31,589 nucleotides of DNA from Desulfurococcales archaeon (GTDB lineage: Archaea > Thermoproteota > Thermoprotei_A > Sulfolobales > Ignisphaeraceae). The DNA is taken from the NCBI GenBank assembly GCA_027066265.1, contig JAMOOB010000395.1, forward strand, positions 1 through 31,589, read 5' to 3'. Made by a program: the position numbers and the translations under genes. How positions within the stretch are numbered: the first letter of the stretch is position 1; the number at the start of each line of letters is the position of its first letter. Below, piece after piece: positions 15,605-23,378 of this stretch. The notes under the pieces are model-generated. The model ran no database searches, was not told the DNA's origin, and saw nothing but the letters and a program-made list of their open reading frames with translations.

Positions 15605-16270
15605 ATGAAGGCGATCGCTCTCTTCAGCGGTGGTAAGGATAGTACGTTCGCGATACATCTCGCATCGATGCAGGGATTCGAGATCGAGAAGCTCGTTACG
15701 GTGATCGTAGAGAATCGCGCTCCCCACCTATTCCACAGACCGTTCGCTGAGTACACGGTTCTCCAAGCCGAAGCGATGGGGATACCCATAGTCGTAGAGC
15801 GTGGAGTCGACGAAGAGCAGACCCTAGTGAAAGCTCTTCGAAGAGCTTTGGAGGGTACTAGGGCTACCCATCTCGTGGTAGGTGCGCTCCTAAGCGATTT
15901 CCAGCGTACTAGGTTCGCTATGGTTGCGGAAGAGCTTGGGTTGAAGCTCTTCGCACCGCTTTGGAGAAAGGATCAGTACCGCTACATGAAGGAGCTGGTG
16001 GAGTTCGGTATCGAGGCGATGATAGTCTCGATAACGTGCTTCGGACTACCTCTCGAATGGCTTGGTAGAGTCGTGGACGAGAAGCTGGTCGAGGAGATAG
16101 CTAGGCGTGCACGTAGGTACGGATTCAACCCCGCCTTCGAAGGTGGGGAAGCCGAGACCTTCGTCGTGAACGCACCGCTGTTTAGGTTTAGGATATGCGT
16201 GGATTTCGAGAAGGTTGTTCTGAGCGAATTCGAGGGGTTTGCGAAGCCTTTAAGGGTGTATCGATGTTAG
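15605..16270 (+). CDS. dph6: Diphthine-ammonia ligase (Dph6 family)
   Basis: This enzyme belongs to the N-type ATP pyrophosphatases (adenine nucleotide alpha hydrolase fold). The PP-loop is FSGGKDS (residues 7-13). The Dph6-specific signature EGGEAETF lies near residue 179, with the usual FNPAFEGGEAETFV context. Dph6 carries out the last step of diphthamide synthesis on elongation factor 2, the ATP-dependent amidation of diphthine. The length, ~220 residues, matches archaeal homologues. An in-frame ATG at 15581 would add eight residues; ATG 15605 is preferred because the conserved strand MKAIALFSGGKDS starts there, with GGTGGG upstream as a possible ribosome-binding site. The other dph genes are not in the window. 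Confidence 0.88.
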   Translation: MKAIALFSGGKDSTFAIHLASMQGFEIEKLVTVIVENRAPHLFHRPFAEYTVLQAEAMGIPIVVERGVDEEQTLVKALRRALEGTRATHLVVGALLSDFQRTRFAMVAEELGLKLFAPLWRKDQYRYMKELVEFGIEAMIVSITCFGLPLEWLGRVVDEKLVEEIARRARRYGFNPAFEGGEAETFVVNAPLFRFRICVDFEKVVLSEFEGFAKPLRVYRC

Positions 16271-16291
16271 TGGAGTAGGTGTGCATAGAAT

Positions 16292-17194
16292 TTGTGGTGC
16301 CTAGAGGATCAGGTTACCTACGTTGAGCAGCTGCTCCAAGCTCTTAGGAAGGGATCCGAGGTACCTACCATAGCTTTGCTGGAGGTAGCTAACCGTATAG
16401 CGGAACGCATACCGAAGATAGCTCTCCTAGCTATGGGAACGCTACGCTGTTCCGATCTCAAGAAGGAGATCAAGGACGTCGAAACCTACGCGATTAGGCT
16501 CCTAAGAAAGTCTCTCCGCACCATGACGAAGGAGGTGTGCAGCATCGACGCGAACCAGATCGCTTCATCGATGTACCTATCCAGGGAGGGGAGGGAAGTC
16601 GTCGAGCGTAGCCTTAGGAACGCTAGCGCTAGAGCTAGGACTTCTATGAATAGAATGCTTTCGGACCTCTTCAAAGAGTGGGAACGTAGGTTCGCTGAAC
16701 TCCGCTCCCGGATCGCATCCATGGAGATAGGCGAATCCGTTTCGAGGCAAGGTATCGAGAAGATCGTGAACCTATCGATGGAGATCCTCAGCAAGGGGTT
16801 CGTAACCGAGGAAGAGCTTAGGAAGATCATCGATGTAGCTGCGAACGCGCTGCTCAACGAAGTGGATAAAGCTCGTAGGAAGATAGCTTCCGCACTACAC
16901 GTACCGCCCACACAGCTGGAGGAACACGGCTTGAGTAGGAAGTACATCGTTCACAGAGTTCGCGAAGCGGCTGAACGTGCAGCTACGCTCATGACTATCT
17001 ACGTAGCTTCGATCCTCGTCTACGACTACCTACGTAGGTTCTTCGAAACCTTCGTTAATCCTTCGCAGCAACCACCTCTATCTCTACGCGAAGCATTGGG
17101 TAGACTCGACTACGGATGCATCGAAGCGATGCTGAGCGTATTGGAGAAGTGTTTCGAAGGAGTTGCTAAGGTTGCGAAATCCCTAAAGAGCTGA
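16292..17194 (+). CDS. Unknown all-helical protein, 300 residues
   Basis: I do not recognise this protein. It is predicted to be almost entirely alpha-helical, with charged heptad-like stretches (VEQLLQALRKG, EGREVVERSLRNASARARTS, LFKEWERRFAELRSRIASM, EELRKIIDVAANALLNEVDKARRKIA). One moderately hydrophobic helix near residues 232-246 (AATLMTIYVASILVYDYL) could touch a membrane. Five or so Cys residues are dispersed. TTG 16292 is the only reasonable start and lies 21 bases after the dph6 stop, which suggests cotranscription with dph6. It overlaps the convergent gene at 17166 by 29 bases. Confidence 0.65.
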   Translation: MWCLEDQVTYVEQLLQALRKGSEVPTIALLEVANRIAERIPKIALLAMGTLRCSDLKKEIKDVETYAIRLLRKSLRTMTKEVCSIDANQIASSMYLSREGREVVERSLRNASARARTSMNRMLSDLFKEWERRFAELRSRIASMEIGESVSRQGIEKIVNLSMEILSKGFVTEEELRKIIDVAANALLNEVDKARRKIASALHVPPTQLEEHGLSRKYIVHRVREAAERAATLMTIYVASILVYDYLRRFFETFVNPSQQPPLSLREALGRLDYGCIEAMLSVLEKCFEGVAKVAKSLKS

Positions 17195-17465
17195 GAACGT
17201 TTTTCAGCTCAGTATCTCGACGAATGAGTACTACGAGGATTCTCCTACCCTCGTCGACGCCTTCGAAAACCTTGCCTCTAGGTACGTAATGAACGAAGCA
17301 TTTCGAAGGTTCGAAATCTGCGTACGTCTCGAGAATCTCGGTACAGCACTCCTCGTCTTCGCACTCCATGAGTTGCTGTACGTAGGTCTCGATCTTCCTA
17401 ACCTCGTCGTTCTCTACGAGGTACGTCTCGAAGCTCGTAACGTCGGACTCCGGAACGTTACGCAA
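17166..17465 (-). CDS. Unknown acidic protein with Cys cluster
   Basis: This is a 99-residue acidic protein without a recognisable family. The N-terminal half is Glu/Asp-rich and holds a notable MECEDEECCTEI segment (three Cys within seven residues, plus one later). The C-terminal half is a probable beta/alpha unit (RRILVVLIRRDTELKNVLSSLG). It starts with TTG 34 bases after the stop of the UPF0216 gene and is preceded by AGGGGGT at good ribosome-binding distance, so the two form an operon. Its last 29 bases overlap the end of the convergent helical gene. Confidence 0.6.
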   Translation of the reverse strand: MRNVPESDVTSFETYLVENDEVRKIETYVQQLMECEDEECCTEILETYADFEPSKCFVHYVPRGKVFEGVDEGRRILVVLIRRDTELKNVLSSLGISQP

Positions 17466-17499
17466 TCGCTGAACCCCCTAGCCAGTACCGTTCCTCGAG

Positions 17500-17988
17500 C
17501 TATATACCCATACCCTCGCTACGGATCTCGATCAGATCTTCGAAGACTCGCGGCGATACCACGATCTGGAACACGGTATCGAAGCGTTCTCTAAGCATCG
17601 CTACGTGGGGTCGGTAGAGGTAGAGAGCGCCACCTTCGTACCTGATACCTAGTACGCGTGCGATTACGCGAGCAGCGATCTCATCCTCGACAACGCTGAC
17701 TCCTTCACCGATGTCGGGCCTCATCACGATTATTATCGGTAGCTCTAGCTTCTCAACCTCGTCGTTCTCGACGTACTTAAGAAGTTCTTCGAGTTCCTTC
17801 CTACGGAAGAAGTGTAGCGTGCCGTCGCGAAGAACTACGTGTGGAAACTCCATCTCTAGCAGCTTGGAGAGCGGTACTCTTCGCACCGGTAGGTAGCGAT
17901 TCGAGATACGCAGCTCTTCGATGAGTAGACGCTCGATCACGTCGCTCAAATCGTTTGCACCCCCGTGTGAAAGTGTTGTAAGCTTCAT
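17500..17988 (-). CDS. UPF0216 (DUF61) family protein
   Basis: This archaeal conserved protein matches the UPF0216/DUF61 pattern. It shows an N-terminal helix ending in NRYLPVRRVPLSKLLEMEFP, then HVVLRDGTLHFFRRKELEELLKYV, then LELPIIIVMRPDIGEGVSVV and a final DEIAARVIARVLG segment. The RDG-x-HFFRRKELE block is the most diagnostic. The biochemical function of the family is unknown; no membrane segment is present. Length (162) is close to the family norm (~140-160). The ATG is 10-22 bases from A/T-rich DNA (17991-18012), so the transcript is likely leaderless. It is divergent from the small HTH gene. Confidence 0.75.
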   Translation of the reverse strand: MKLTTLSHGGANDLSDVIERLLIEELRISNRYLPVRRVPLSKLLEMEFPHVVLRDGTLHFFRRKELEELLKYVENDEVEKLELPIIIVMRPDIGEGVSVVEDEIAARVIARVLGIRYEGGALYLYRPHVAMLRERFDTVFQIVVSPRVFEDLIEIRSEGMGI

Positions 17989-18035
17989 ATAGATTTATTT
18001 GTTTGAAATACGTGGTCTGATAACCGAGATAAGAG
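17989..18035. promoter_or_regulatory. A/T-rich divergent promoter region
   Basis: The stretch around 17990-18012 (TATAGATTTATTTG, then TTGAAATACG) is the most A/T-rich intergenic DNA nearby. On the plus strand ATTTATTTG can serve the gene at 18051. On the minus strand CGTATTTCAAAC lies ~22 bases before the ATG at 17988. Confidence 0.4.
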
Positions 18036-18050
18036 TTGAAGGGGGTTGGC

Positions 18051-18446
18051 GTGGCGGGAGACCAGCTCATTATTGAGAGGCGTAGGAGGAGGAAGAGGAA
18101 GCTCGAGGTAGTCGATAGCAAGGTAGTGTTTAGGAAGAGGGTTGAGCACAGCTTCGAACTACCTCCCGAAATCGCTGAGTGGGTCAAGAAGAACATCGAT
18201 GTGATCGATTGGCTCGTATTCGATAGCCCCATAGCATCCTCGCTAAGGCATCCACACAGCGTTAGAACCCTGATATTCCTACTCTATGCACGTACGCACG
18301 ACATCCCGATCGCACAGATAGCGAAGAAGCTCGGCATAGCGCACGAACAGCTCTATAGATTGGAGCGTTTGCTCGCTAGCAAGGGTATCAAGGACGGCGT
18401 CTACGCTATCCTCAAGTCTAGGCTTGGACAGGAGAAGAGCAGTTAA
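18051..18446 (+). CDS. Small basic protein with predicted helix-turn-helix
   Basis: From GTG 18051 the product is ~131 residues. It begins with a strongly basic tract (ERRRRRKRKLEV) and has a middle segment ELPPEIAEWVKKNIDVIDWLVF. The C-terminal ~50 residues resemble a helix-turn-helix (IPIAQIAKKLGIAHEQLYRLERLLASKGI). A DNA-binding role is plausible. TTG 18036 would add five residues, but AAGGGGGT ends seven bases before GTG 18051 and works better as its ribosome-binding site. It converges with the MetRS-beta gene across a T-rich tract. Family not known; confidence is moderate for coding and low for function. Confidence 0.65.
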   Translation: MAGDQLIIERRRRRKRKLEVVDSKVVFRKRVEHSFELPPEIAEWVKKNIDVIDWLVFDSPIASSLRHPHSVRTLIFLLYARTHDIPIAQIAKKLGIAHEQLYRLERLLASKGIKDGVYAILKSRLGQEKSS

Positions 18447-18475
18447 ACAAAACAATTTTTACTCTTCAACACCTT
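18447..18475 (+). terminator. T-rich transcription stop
   Basis: The stop codon at 18446 is followed by ACAAAACAATTTTTACTC, an oligo-T tract of the kind that ends archaeal transcripts, without a clear hairpin. Confidence 0.4.
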
Positions 18476-18547
18476 TCTTCTACTCGCTGGCTCCGTGCTG
18501 AGCTCTGTGATGAAGGCTGGGACGAGTGATCCGATGAGCTTCTGCAC

Positions 18548-18886
18548 CTACCAAACCTTGGCACCGGGTTCAACATCTTCGAGAACCGTGAGTATCGCTG
18601 GACGCTTCTTACCCTCCGCAGCCAGAATCATTCCCTGACTCTCGACACCAAACATCTTCTTAGGTTTCAGGTTCGCAACCACAACCACCTTCATACCAAC
18701 GAGTTCCTCTGGACGGTACCACTCAGCCAATCCGGCTACGATGGTCCTCTCCTCGTTTCCTAGATCCACGATTAGCTTGATCAACTTCTTCGATCCTTCG
18801 ATGCGTTCAGCATGCTTAACGATTCCGATCCGTAGATCGATCTTGCGAAGCTCTTCGATATCGATGATGTTCGACAAGGACTTCAC
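18548..18886 (-). CDS. tRNA-binding OB-fold protein (MetRS beta-like)
   Basis: This is a stand-alone EMAPII/CsaA/MetRS-beta-type tRNA-binding domain. Conserved blocks are LRKIDLRIGIVKHAERIEGSKKL, then LIKLIVDLGNEERTIVAGLAEWY, then PEELVGMKVVVVANLKPKKMFG and GVESQGMILAAE, which is the canonical order of the OB fold. At 112 residues it is exactly one domain. Such proteins bind tRNA without specificity and often act as the C-terminal (beta) subunit of methionyl-tRNA synthetase; the alpha subunit is not in the window. GTG 18886 follows a minus-strand CGCTTATAGAT by ~28 bases and so is leaderless. It is divergent from the DUF234 ATPase gene. Confidence 0.9.
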   Translation of the reverse strand: MKSLSNIIDIEELRKIDLRIGIVKHAERIEGSKKLIKLIVDLGNEERTIVAGLAEWYRPEELVGMKVVVVANLKPKKMFGVESQGMILAAEGKKRPAILTVLEDVEPGAKVW

Positions 18887-18908
18887 CGAGCTTCGGACGG
18901 TTGCGAAG

Positions 18909-18919
18909 ATCTATAAGCG
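18909..18919 (-). promoter_or_regulatory. TATA-like promoter of the tRNA-binding protein gene
   Basis: The minus strand reads CGCTTATAGAT, centred ~28 bases before GTG 18886, at the leaderless distance. Confidence 0.5.
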
Positions 18920-19018
18920 TTGCGTTGGTGATGGCGTTGCCTAGGATCGGAGGTAGAGATCTAAACGTGGCTGTGCGGTAGTCTACTCGAGAGTTGTTGT
19001 CTCTGGAGGTAGGTACTG

Positions 19019-20359
19019 ATGGAGATCTTCGTGGATCGAGAACGAGAGCTCGAAGCGTTGGAGAGATGCTGGTTGGAAAGACCGTGCTTCGTGGTTGTGT
19101 ACGGTAGGAGAAGGATTGGTAAGACTAGGCTTGTCAAGGAGTTTCTGAAGGGTAGGAAGCACGTCTACTTCTTTGCTCAGTTGACGAATCATAGGGATAA
19201 CCTTAGGAGGTTGGCTAGCGCTGTAGCTGATGCTCTCGGTTTCGAAGAGTTGAAGAGTATGGAGTTCGAGTCTCTCGATAAGCTGCTTACGCTCGTAGCT
19301 AGGTTCGAGAAGGATCTGGTTGTGGTTCTCGACGAGTTTAGTTACTGGGTAAGGGTTGCACCACGTGTTTTATCGGAGCTACAGCTATTCGTAGACGAGG
19401 TTCTGCCGAACACGAAGATGATGCTGGTAGTCGTGGGAAGCGTATACACAGTGATGGTGAAGGAGATCCTCAGCGGCGGTTCTCCACTCTACGGCCGCGC
19501 TAAAGCGAAGCTCTTGGTTAAGGAGTTGGATCCGCTCTACATCAAGGAGTTCGTCCCTAGGTACAGCCCCGAGGACCGTGTAAGGATCTACGCACTGTTC
19601 GGAGGTGTTCCCTACTACCTTCGACTCATCGACGATAGGAAGAGCCTTAGGGAGAACGTGAAGGACTTGATCCTCGCTCCGTACGCTCCGCTTAGATACG
19701 AAAAGGACTTCGTGTTGAGGGAAGAGTTCAGGGATGTGCATACGTACAACGCGATTCTCTCGGCTATAGCGAAGGGATTCGATACGCCTTCGAGGATCGC
19801 CGACGTTCTGGGTCTCGATAGAGGTTACGTAGCTAAGTGTCTATACATCCTAGAGGAGCTCAACATCGTTAGCAGAGAGGTACCCCTGTTCTCTAGAAGA
19901 GCGTTGAGGTACGTGATCTCGGATCCCATACTAAGGACTTGGTACAACATCGTCGAACCCGTTCTCCACCTCCTAGAGCTCGAGCTCGTCGACGAAGCGT
20001 TGGAGATCGTTATGCGTAGACTCGATAACTACGTAGCTAAGGTATTCGAGGAACTCGTACGGAGAATCCTGTTCCAGATCTATGCGAAGCAGGGATTCAC
20101 TGAGGTTGGTAGGGTTGTACACAGAGGTGAGGAGATCGATATCGTGTTCCTAGATCCGGAGCGTAGGAGAGCCATAGCTGTAGAGGTTAAGTGGAGCGAT
20201 GTGAAGTACGAAGAAGCGTTGAGAGAGCTACGAAAGCTTCAGAACAAAGCATTTAGGTTGCTCTCCGGGTACACGATCGAGAAAACGATGCTTGTAGTTC
20301 GTAGCGTTGAGGATTCGAAGCCTAGCGATGTTCTAACGGTTCGAGATCTAGGGATATAG
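19019..20359 (+). CDS. ATPase_2 / DUF234 archaeal ATPase
   Basis: This is an archaeal STAND-like P-loop ATPase. Walker A is GRRRIGKT (29-36) and Walker B LVVVLDEF (100-107), followed by the sensor strand MMLVVVGS. The LFGGVPYYLRLID block is typical of ATPase_2 (PF01637). A winged helix follows (DTPSRIADVLGLDRGYVAKCLYILEELNIV). The C-terminal DUF234 region carries a PD-(D/E)XK-type nuclease core: EIDIVFLD (D374), then AIAVEVKW (E389, K391). The family is abundant and duplicated in thermophilic archaea, and its role is unknown; DNA or mobile-element functions have been proposed. The ATG is preceded by GGAGGT (19005-19010) with eight bases of spacing, a clear ribosome-binding site, so unlike many neighbours it has a leader. 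All motifs look intact. Confidence 0.88.
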   Translation: MEIFVDRERELEALERCWLERPCFVVVYGRRRIGKTRLVKEFLKGRKHVYFFAQLTNHRDNLRRLASAVADALGFEELKSMEFESLDKLLTLVARFEKDLVVVLDEFSYWVRVAPRVLSELQLFVDEVLPNTKMMLVVVGSVYTVMVKEILSGGSPLYGRAKAKLLVKELDPLYIKEFVPRYSPEDRVRIYALFGGVPYYLRLIDDRKSLRENVKDLILAPYAPLRYEKDFVLREEFRDVHTYNAILSAIAKGFDTPSRIADVLGLDRGYVAKCLYILEELNIVSREVPLFSRRALRYVISDPILRTWYNIVEPVLHLLELELVDEALEIVMRRLDNYVAKVFEELVRRILFQIYAKQGFTEVGRVVHRGEEIDIVFLDPERRRAIAVEVKWSDVKYEEALRELRKLQNKAFRLLSGYTIEKTMLVVRSVEDSKPSDVLTVRDLGI

Positions 20360-20404
20360 TGGTTCACACTGCGTAGGGAACGCGATGAAAAACGTTTCGC
20401 TGAT

Positions 20405-21856
20405 CTAGATCCCGACGATCTTCCTAAACCTCTCGACGTACTCTTCGTAGGTTCCGCAACGCTTCAACCACTTTCCGTAGGTGTAGAGAGCCCACACAGC
20501 TCTAGCTGCTCGTTCAACGGATAGATACATCGGGATACCCATCTCCTCCGCTTTCTTAGCTAGTTTCCACGTGTATTCACCTCCCGTAGCTGCTCCTACC
20601 ACGGGTATCGGTTTGTCGAGCTCTCTGCTAACCTCCCTAAGCCTAGCAACGAACTTCTCCACGATCTGCTCGCTTATCCCTGGAACCATGAAGTAGGGTA
20701 TCCATATGACCGCATCGACTTCCCCGCTCCTCAGCAGTATCTCGAGCGCATCGAGCATGTGTTCGTCTCTAGCCGAACCAGTTAGGTCTACTGGGTTGTA
20801 TGGACTGGCTATGGGTAGCAACACCTTCCTAAGCTTCTCGACCGTAGCATCGCTTAGCCTAGGAACCTCCAGACCGAGATCGCTACACGCATCCGTAGCC
20901 ATCACGCCCGATCCCCCGCCGACCGTTAGGATCGCTACCCTTGGACCGGGTGCGGGTGGCTGCATGGCTAGCGCCGTAGCCATGTCGAAGAGATCCTCCA
21001 TACCGTAGGCTCTTATGACGCCCGTCTGCCTGAACACGGCTCCGTACACTGCATCGGTGCCTGCAAGCGAACCGGTGTGGGATGCTATTGCTCGTGCACC
21101 GGCTTCGCTTCTACCGCTCTTCAACGCTATCACGGGCTTCCTCGGAGTAGTCTTCTTGAGAGCTTCTACGAAGGGTCTACCCCTACCCTCCTCAACGCCC
21201 TCGATGTACATGGTTATGACTCGCGTATCCTCGTCCTCGACGAGGTACTGAAGCAGATCCGCTTCGTCTATATCCGCCTTGTTCCCTACGCTCACGAACT
21301 TGCTTATGCCTATACCCCTCATCGCAGCCCAGTCCAGGACGGCGATGCCGAAGGCTCCGCTCTGCGAGATGAAGGCTATGTGTCCATGGGGTGGGAACCC
21401 CATTCTGGCTGGGTTGAGGAACGTAGTGTTGAGACCTACCTTAGGTACATAGATGCCGACGCAGTTCGGGCCAACGATCCTCATACCGTACTTCCTAGCT
21501 ATCTCGATCAACTTCTTCTCGCGCTCGGCACCCTCGGGACCGATCTCCTTGAAACCTCCGCTGATGACGATCGCTACCGGGATGCCTTTCCTACCGCATT
21601 CCTCGGCTACCTGAGGAACTATGGGTGCGGGTACCGAGATCACAGCTAGATCGATCTCGTCTGGAACCTCGAGAACGGATCTGTAGCACTTCAATCCGAG
21701 GATCTCCTCGGCGTGGGGATTGATCGGGTATATCCTTCCCCTGTACCTAGCCTTGAGGTTGTAGAGTATCTGGTAACCAACCTTGGTTGGATCCCTAGAA
21801 GCACCTACTATGGCTACGCTCCTAGGATTGAATAGGGCTTCGAAGTACCTCTCCAT
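20405..21856 (-). CDS. acdA: Acetyl-CoA synthetase (ADP-forming), alpha subunit
   Basis: This is the CoA-binding/ligase-CoA subunit of ADP-forming acyl-CoA synthetase, which conserves energy as ATP while releasing acetate (or other acids) from acyl-CoA. The N-terminal CoA-binding domain opens with FNPRSVAIVGASRDPTKVGY. Further hallmarks are IVGPNCVGIY, GHIAFISQSGAFG, VSVGNKADIDEAD and the catalytic phospho-histidine loop ASHTGSLAGTD (H260). YNPVDLTG follows in the last domain. The 483 residues match the alpha subunit (~460) without the ATP-grasp beta domain, and no beta gene is nearby, as in Pyrococcus where the subunits are unlinked. The ATG is preceded by GAGGGAGG. A TATA-like GCTTAATTC overlaps the carS stop, so it may have its own promoter or be read from carS. 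Confidence 0.93.
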   Translation of the reverse strand: MERYFEALFNPRSVAIVGASRDPTKVGYQILYNLKARYRGRIYPINPHAEEILGLKCYRSVLEVPDEIDLAVISVPAPIVPQVAEECGRKGIPVAIVISGGFKEIGPEGAEREKKLIEIARKYGMRIVGPNCVGIYVPKVGLNTTFLNPARMGFPPHGHIAFISQSGAFGIAVLDWAAMRGIGISKFVSVGNKADIDEADLLQYLVEDEDTRVITMYIEGVEEGRGRPFVEALKKTTPRKPVIALKSGRSEAGARAIASHTGSLAGTDAVYGAVFRQTGVIRAYGMEDLFDMATALAMQPPAPGPRVAILTVGGGSGVMATDACSDLGLEVPRLSDATVEKLRKVLLPIASPYNPVDLTGSARDEHMLDALEILLRSGEVDAVIWIPYFMVPGISEQIVEKFVARLREVSRELDKPIPVVGAATGGEYTWKLAKKAEEMGIPMYLSVERAARAVWALYTYGKWLKRCGTYEEYVERFRKIVGI

Positions 21857-21897
21857 AGGAGTCCCTCCCTCGGTGGTTAGCTACCCACTGAATTAAG

Positions 21898-22422
21898 CTA
21901 CCACGGAACGTTCTTGATCTTCATGAGGTAGGCAGCGACGTTCGTTGCTAGGTGTAGTCCTAGGGTTACGGGTATCAACACGATCGTTTGGAAAGCGTTG
22001 AGCGGGTACGTACCTAGGATCGCGGTGAAGAGGAGTGCGAAGAGAAGGAAGGTGAGTTGATCGAGTACGGGTGCTGGTGCACCGGGCGCTATGCCGAGCC
22101 TACGCTTGATGAAGGCACCGACGCAGTCCCCCACCATGGCTCCGAGACCCATGCAGAACCCTCTCAGGGTCGAGCCGAATCCAAGCACTTCCTGTATCCA
22201 TCCCACTAGGGTACCCATCGCAACACCGACAACGAATCCCTCGATACTCTTGCTATCTCCCAGAATCCTCTCCCTACCCAGCTTCCTACCCATATCGATG
22301 GGGTGCCTCTTGAAAGGGTAGATCCTTGCGAAGACGAGGGGCGCAGCGTTAGCTACGTAGGCGGGCAACACGATCCAGATACCCTTCAACACCTCGATAG
22401 CGACCCCGTTCGGTGAAACCAT
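21898..22422 (-). CDS. carS: CDP-archaeol synthase
   Basis: This integral membrane enzyme transfers CMP from CTP to 2,3-bis-O-geranylgeranylglycerol phosphate, making the activated precursor of archaeal phospholipids. The family pattern is clear: LPAYVANAAPLVFAR, then PIDMGRKLGRERILGDSKSIEGF, then VGDCVGAFIKRRLGIAPGAPAPVLDQL. Four to five hydrophobic helices are visible, with a length of 174 (usual ~170). The position usually occupied by Thr in 'GDGKT' reads GDSKS, a mild variation. It is divergent from porGDAB and has acdA 41 bases downstream on the same strand. The start ATG lies ~30 bases from the shared A/T-rich promoter at 22445-22460. Confidence 0.93.
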   Translation of the reverse strand: MVSPNGVAIEVLKGIWIVLPAYVANAAPLVFARIYPFKRHPIDMGRKLGRERILGDSKSIEGFVVGVAMGTLVGWIQEVLGFGSTLRGFCMGLGAMVGDCVGAFIKRRLGIAPGAPAPVLDQLTFLLFALLFTAILGTYPLNAFQTIVLIPVTLGLHLATNVAAYLMKIKNVPW

Positions 22423-22444
22423 TCGAGACCCCTAGCCGGACTCA

Positions 22445-22465
22445 AAGCGAAACGCTTATTTCTCT
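22445..22465. promoter_or_regulatory. carS/porG divergent promoter with inverted repeat
   Basis: AAGCG-AAA-CGCTT (22445-22457) is a perfect 5-bp inverted repeat. It overlaps the plus-strand element GCTTATTTCTCT (22454-22465), a TATA-like box exactly 45 bases before the porG TTG. The same 12-base element occurs at the same distance before the ridA operon. The minus-strand half (AATAAGCG) can serve carS. Confidence 0.5.
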
Positions 22466-22498
22466 ACACATCGCTACGAGCCTTCGAGGTCGGTCGCT

Positions 22499-23050
22499 TT
22501 GCCTCGTACCGAGATTCGTTGGCATGGAAGGGGTGGTCAAGGAGCCGTTACGGCCGCGATAATCGTTGCGCAGGCAGCTATCTTCGAAGGCAAGTACGCA
22601 CAGGCATACCCAGAGTTCGGTGCCGAACGTCGTGGAGCACCTGTGTGTGCCTACAGCAGGGTTTCGGACGAACCTATTTACACCCGTGCACCCATAACCA
22701 AGCCCGACGTAGTGGTGGTTCTCGACCCAACTCTATCGAAGGACATATACATGAAGGGTTTGAAGAGCGGTGGATTGCTGCTGATCAACACGAAGAAGAG
22801 CGTTGACGAGGTGAAGAAGATGGTTGGTAGGGACGATATCAAGGTGGCTACGGTGGACGCAACCTCGATCGCTCTCCAAACCCTTGGAGCACCCATAGTC
22901 AACACGGCTATGGTCGGCGCTCTGGTGAAGGTTCTGCCCATCGTCAAGCTCGAGTCGGTGGAGAAAGCTATCTCCGAGAACTTCAGCGGTAGGATAGCCG
23001 AGGCAAACATTCAGGCGGTGAGGAAGGCTTACGAATCCGTTGTTTGGTGA
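22499..23050 (+). CDS. porG: 2-oxoacid (pyruvate) ferredoxin oxidoreductase, gamma subunit
   Basis: This is the gamma subunit of the archaeal four-subunit 2-oxoacid:ferredoxin oxidoreductase, which binds the CoA substrate region. The GRGGQGAVTAA motif is at residues 10-20, followed by AQAYPEFGAERRGAPVCAYSR, KPDVVVVLDPTL and the C-terminal GAPIVNTAMVGALVKVL block, all diagnostic. The length of 183 is normal. The start is TTG, with GAGGT about ten bases before it. It is the first gene of the order G-D-A-B, the classic arrangement of archaeal POR. Pyruvate is the likely substrate, but 2-ketoisovalerate (VOR) cannot be excluded from sequence. The TGA overlaps the delta-subunit ATG. Confidence 0.94.
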   Translation: MPRTEIRWHGRGGQGAVTAAIIVAQAAIFEGKYAQAYPEFGAERRGAPVCAYSRVSDEPIYTRAPITKPDVVVVLDPTLSKDIYMKGLKSGGLLLINTKKSVDEVKKMVGRDDIKVATVDATSIALQTLGAPIVNTAMVGALVKVLPIVKLESVEKAISENFSGRIAEANIQAVRKAYESVVW

Positions 23051-23376
23051 TGTCTATGGGTGAAGAGCTTCCGAAGTACTTCGAGATCCCGATAGCTGGA
23101 ACCATACTGGAGCCCGGCAACACCGTGAAGATACCTACCGGTGAATGGAGAGCGTTCAGACCGATCATCGATAAGGAGAAGTGCGTTCGATGCCTACTCT
23201 GCTGGGCTTACTGCCCCGATGGCGCGATCATCATCGTTGACCAGCCCTACAAGACGGCTAGCGGAAGGGAGTACAAGTTCAGCGTCGAGATCGATTACTA
23301 CCACTGCAAGGGTTGCGGTATATGTGCTCAGGAGTGTCCCGTGAAAGCTATTCAGATGGTTGAGGAGGTGAAGTAG
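23050..23376 (+). CDS. porD: 2-oxoacid ferredoxin oxidoreductase, delta subunit
   Basis: This 2[4Fe-4S] ferredoxin-like subunit carries electrons out of the oxidoreductase. Two cluster motifs are seen: CVRCLLCWAYCPDGA and CKGCGICAQECPVKA, each of the form C-x2-C-x2-C-x3-CP. The N-terminal block (IPTGEWRAFRPIIDKEKC) is typical of PorD. The start is ATG 23050, which shares its A with the porG stop (TGATG); an earlier in-frame TTG at 23044 would be inside porG. The 108-residue length matches the family (~105). GGAGGTG near its end serves as the ribosome-binding site of porA. Confidence 0.95.
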   Translation: MSMGEELPKYFEIPIAGTILEPGNTVKIPTGEWRAFRPIIDKEKCVRCLLCWAYCPDGAIIIVDQPYKTASGREYKFSVEIDYYHCKGCGICAQECPVKAIQMVEEVK

Positions 23377-23378
23377 CG

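Noticed and set aside
18508..18531. C-box-like GTGATGA and GATGAG resembling a C/D box guide RNA
   Set aside because: No CTGA D or D' boxes occur at the required positions, and the stretch lies at the end of the tRNA-binding protein transcript on the other strand.
20706..21649. Antisense frames across acdA
   Set aside because: acdA is intact and strongly recognisable on the minus strand; the opposing frames have no family-like sequence.
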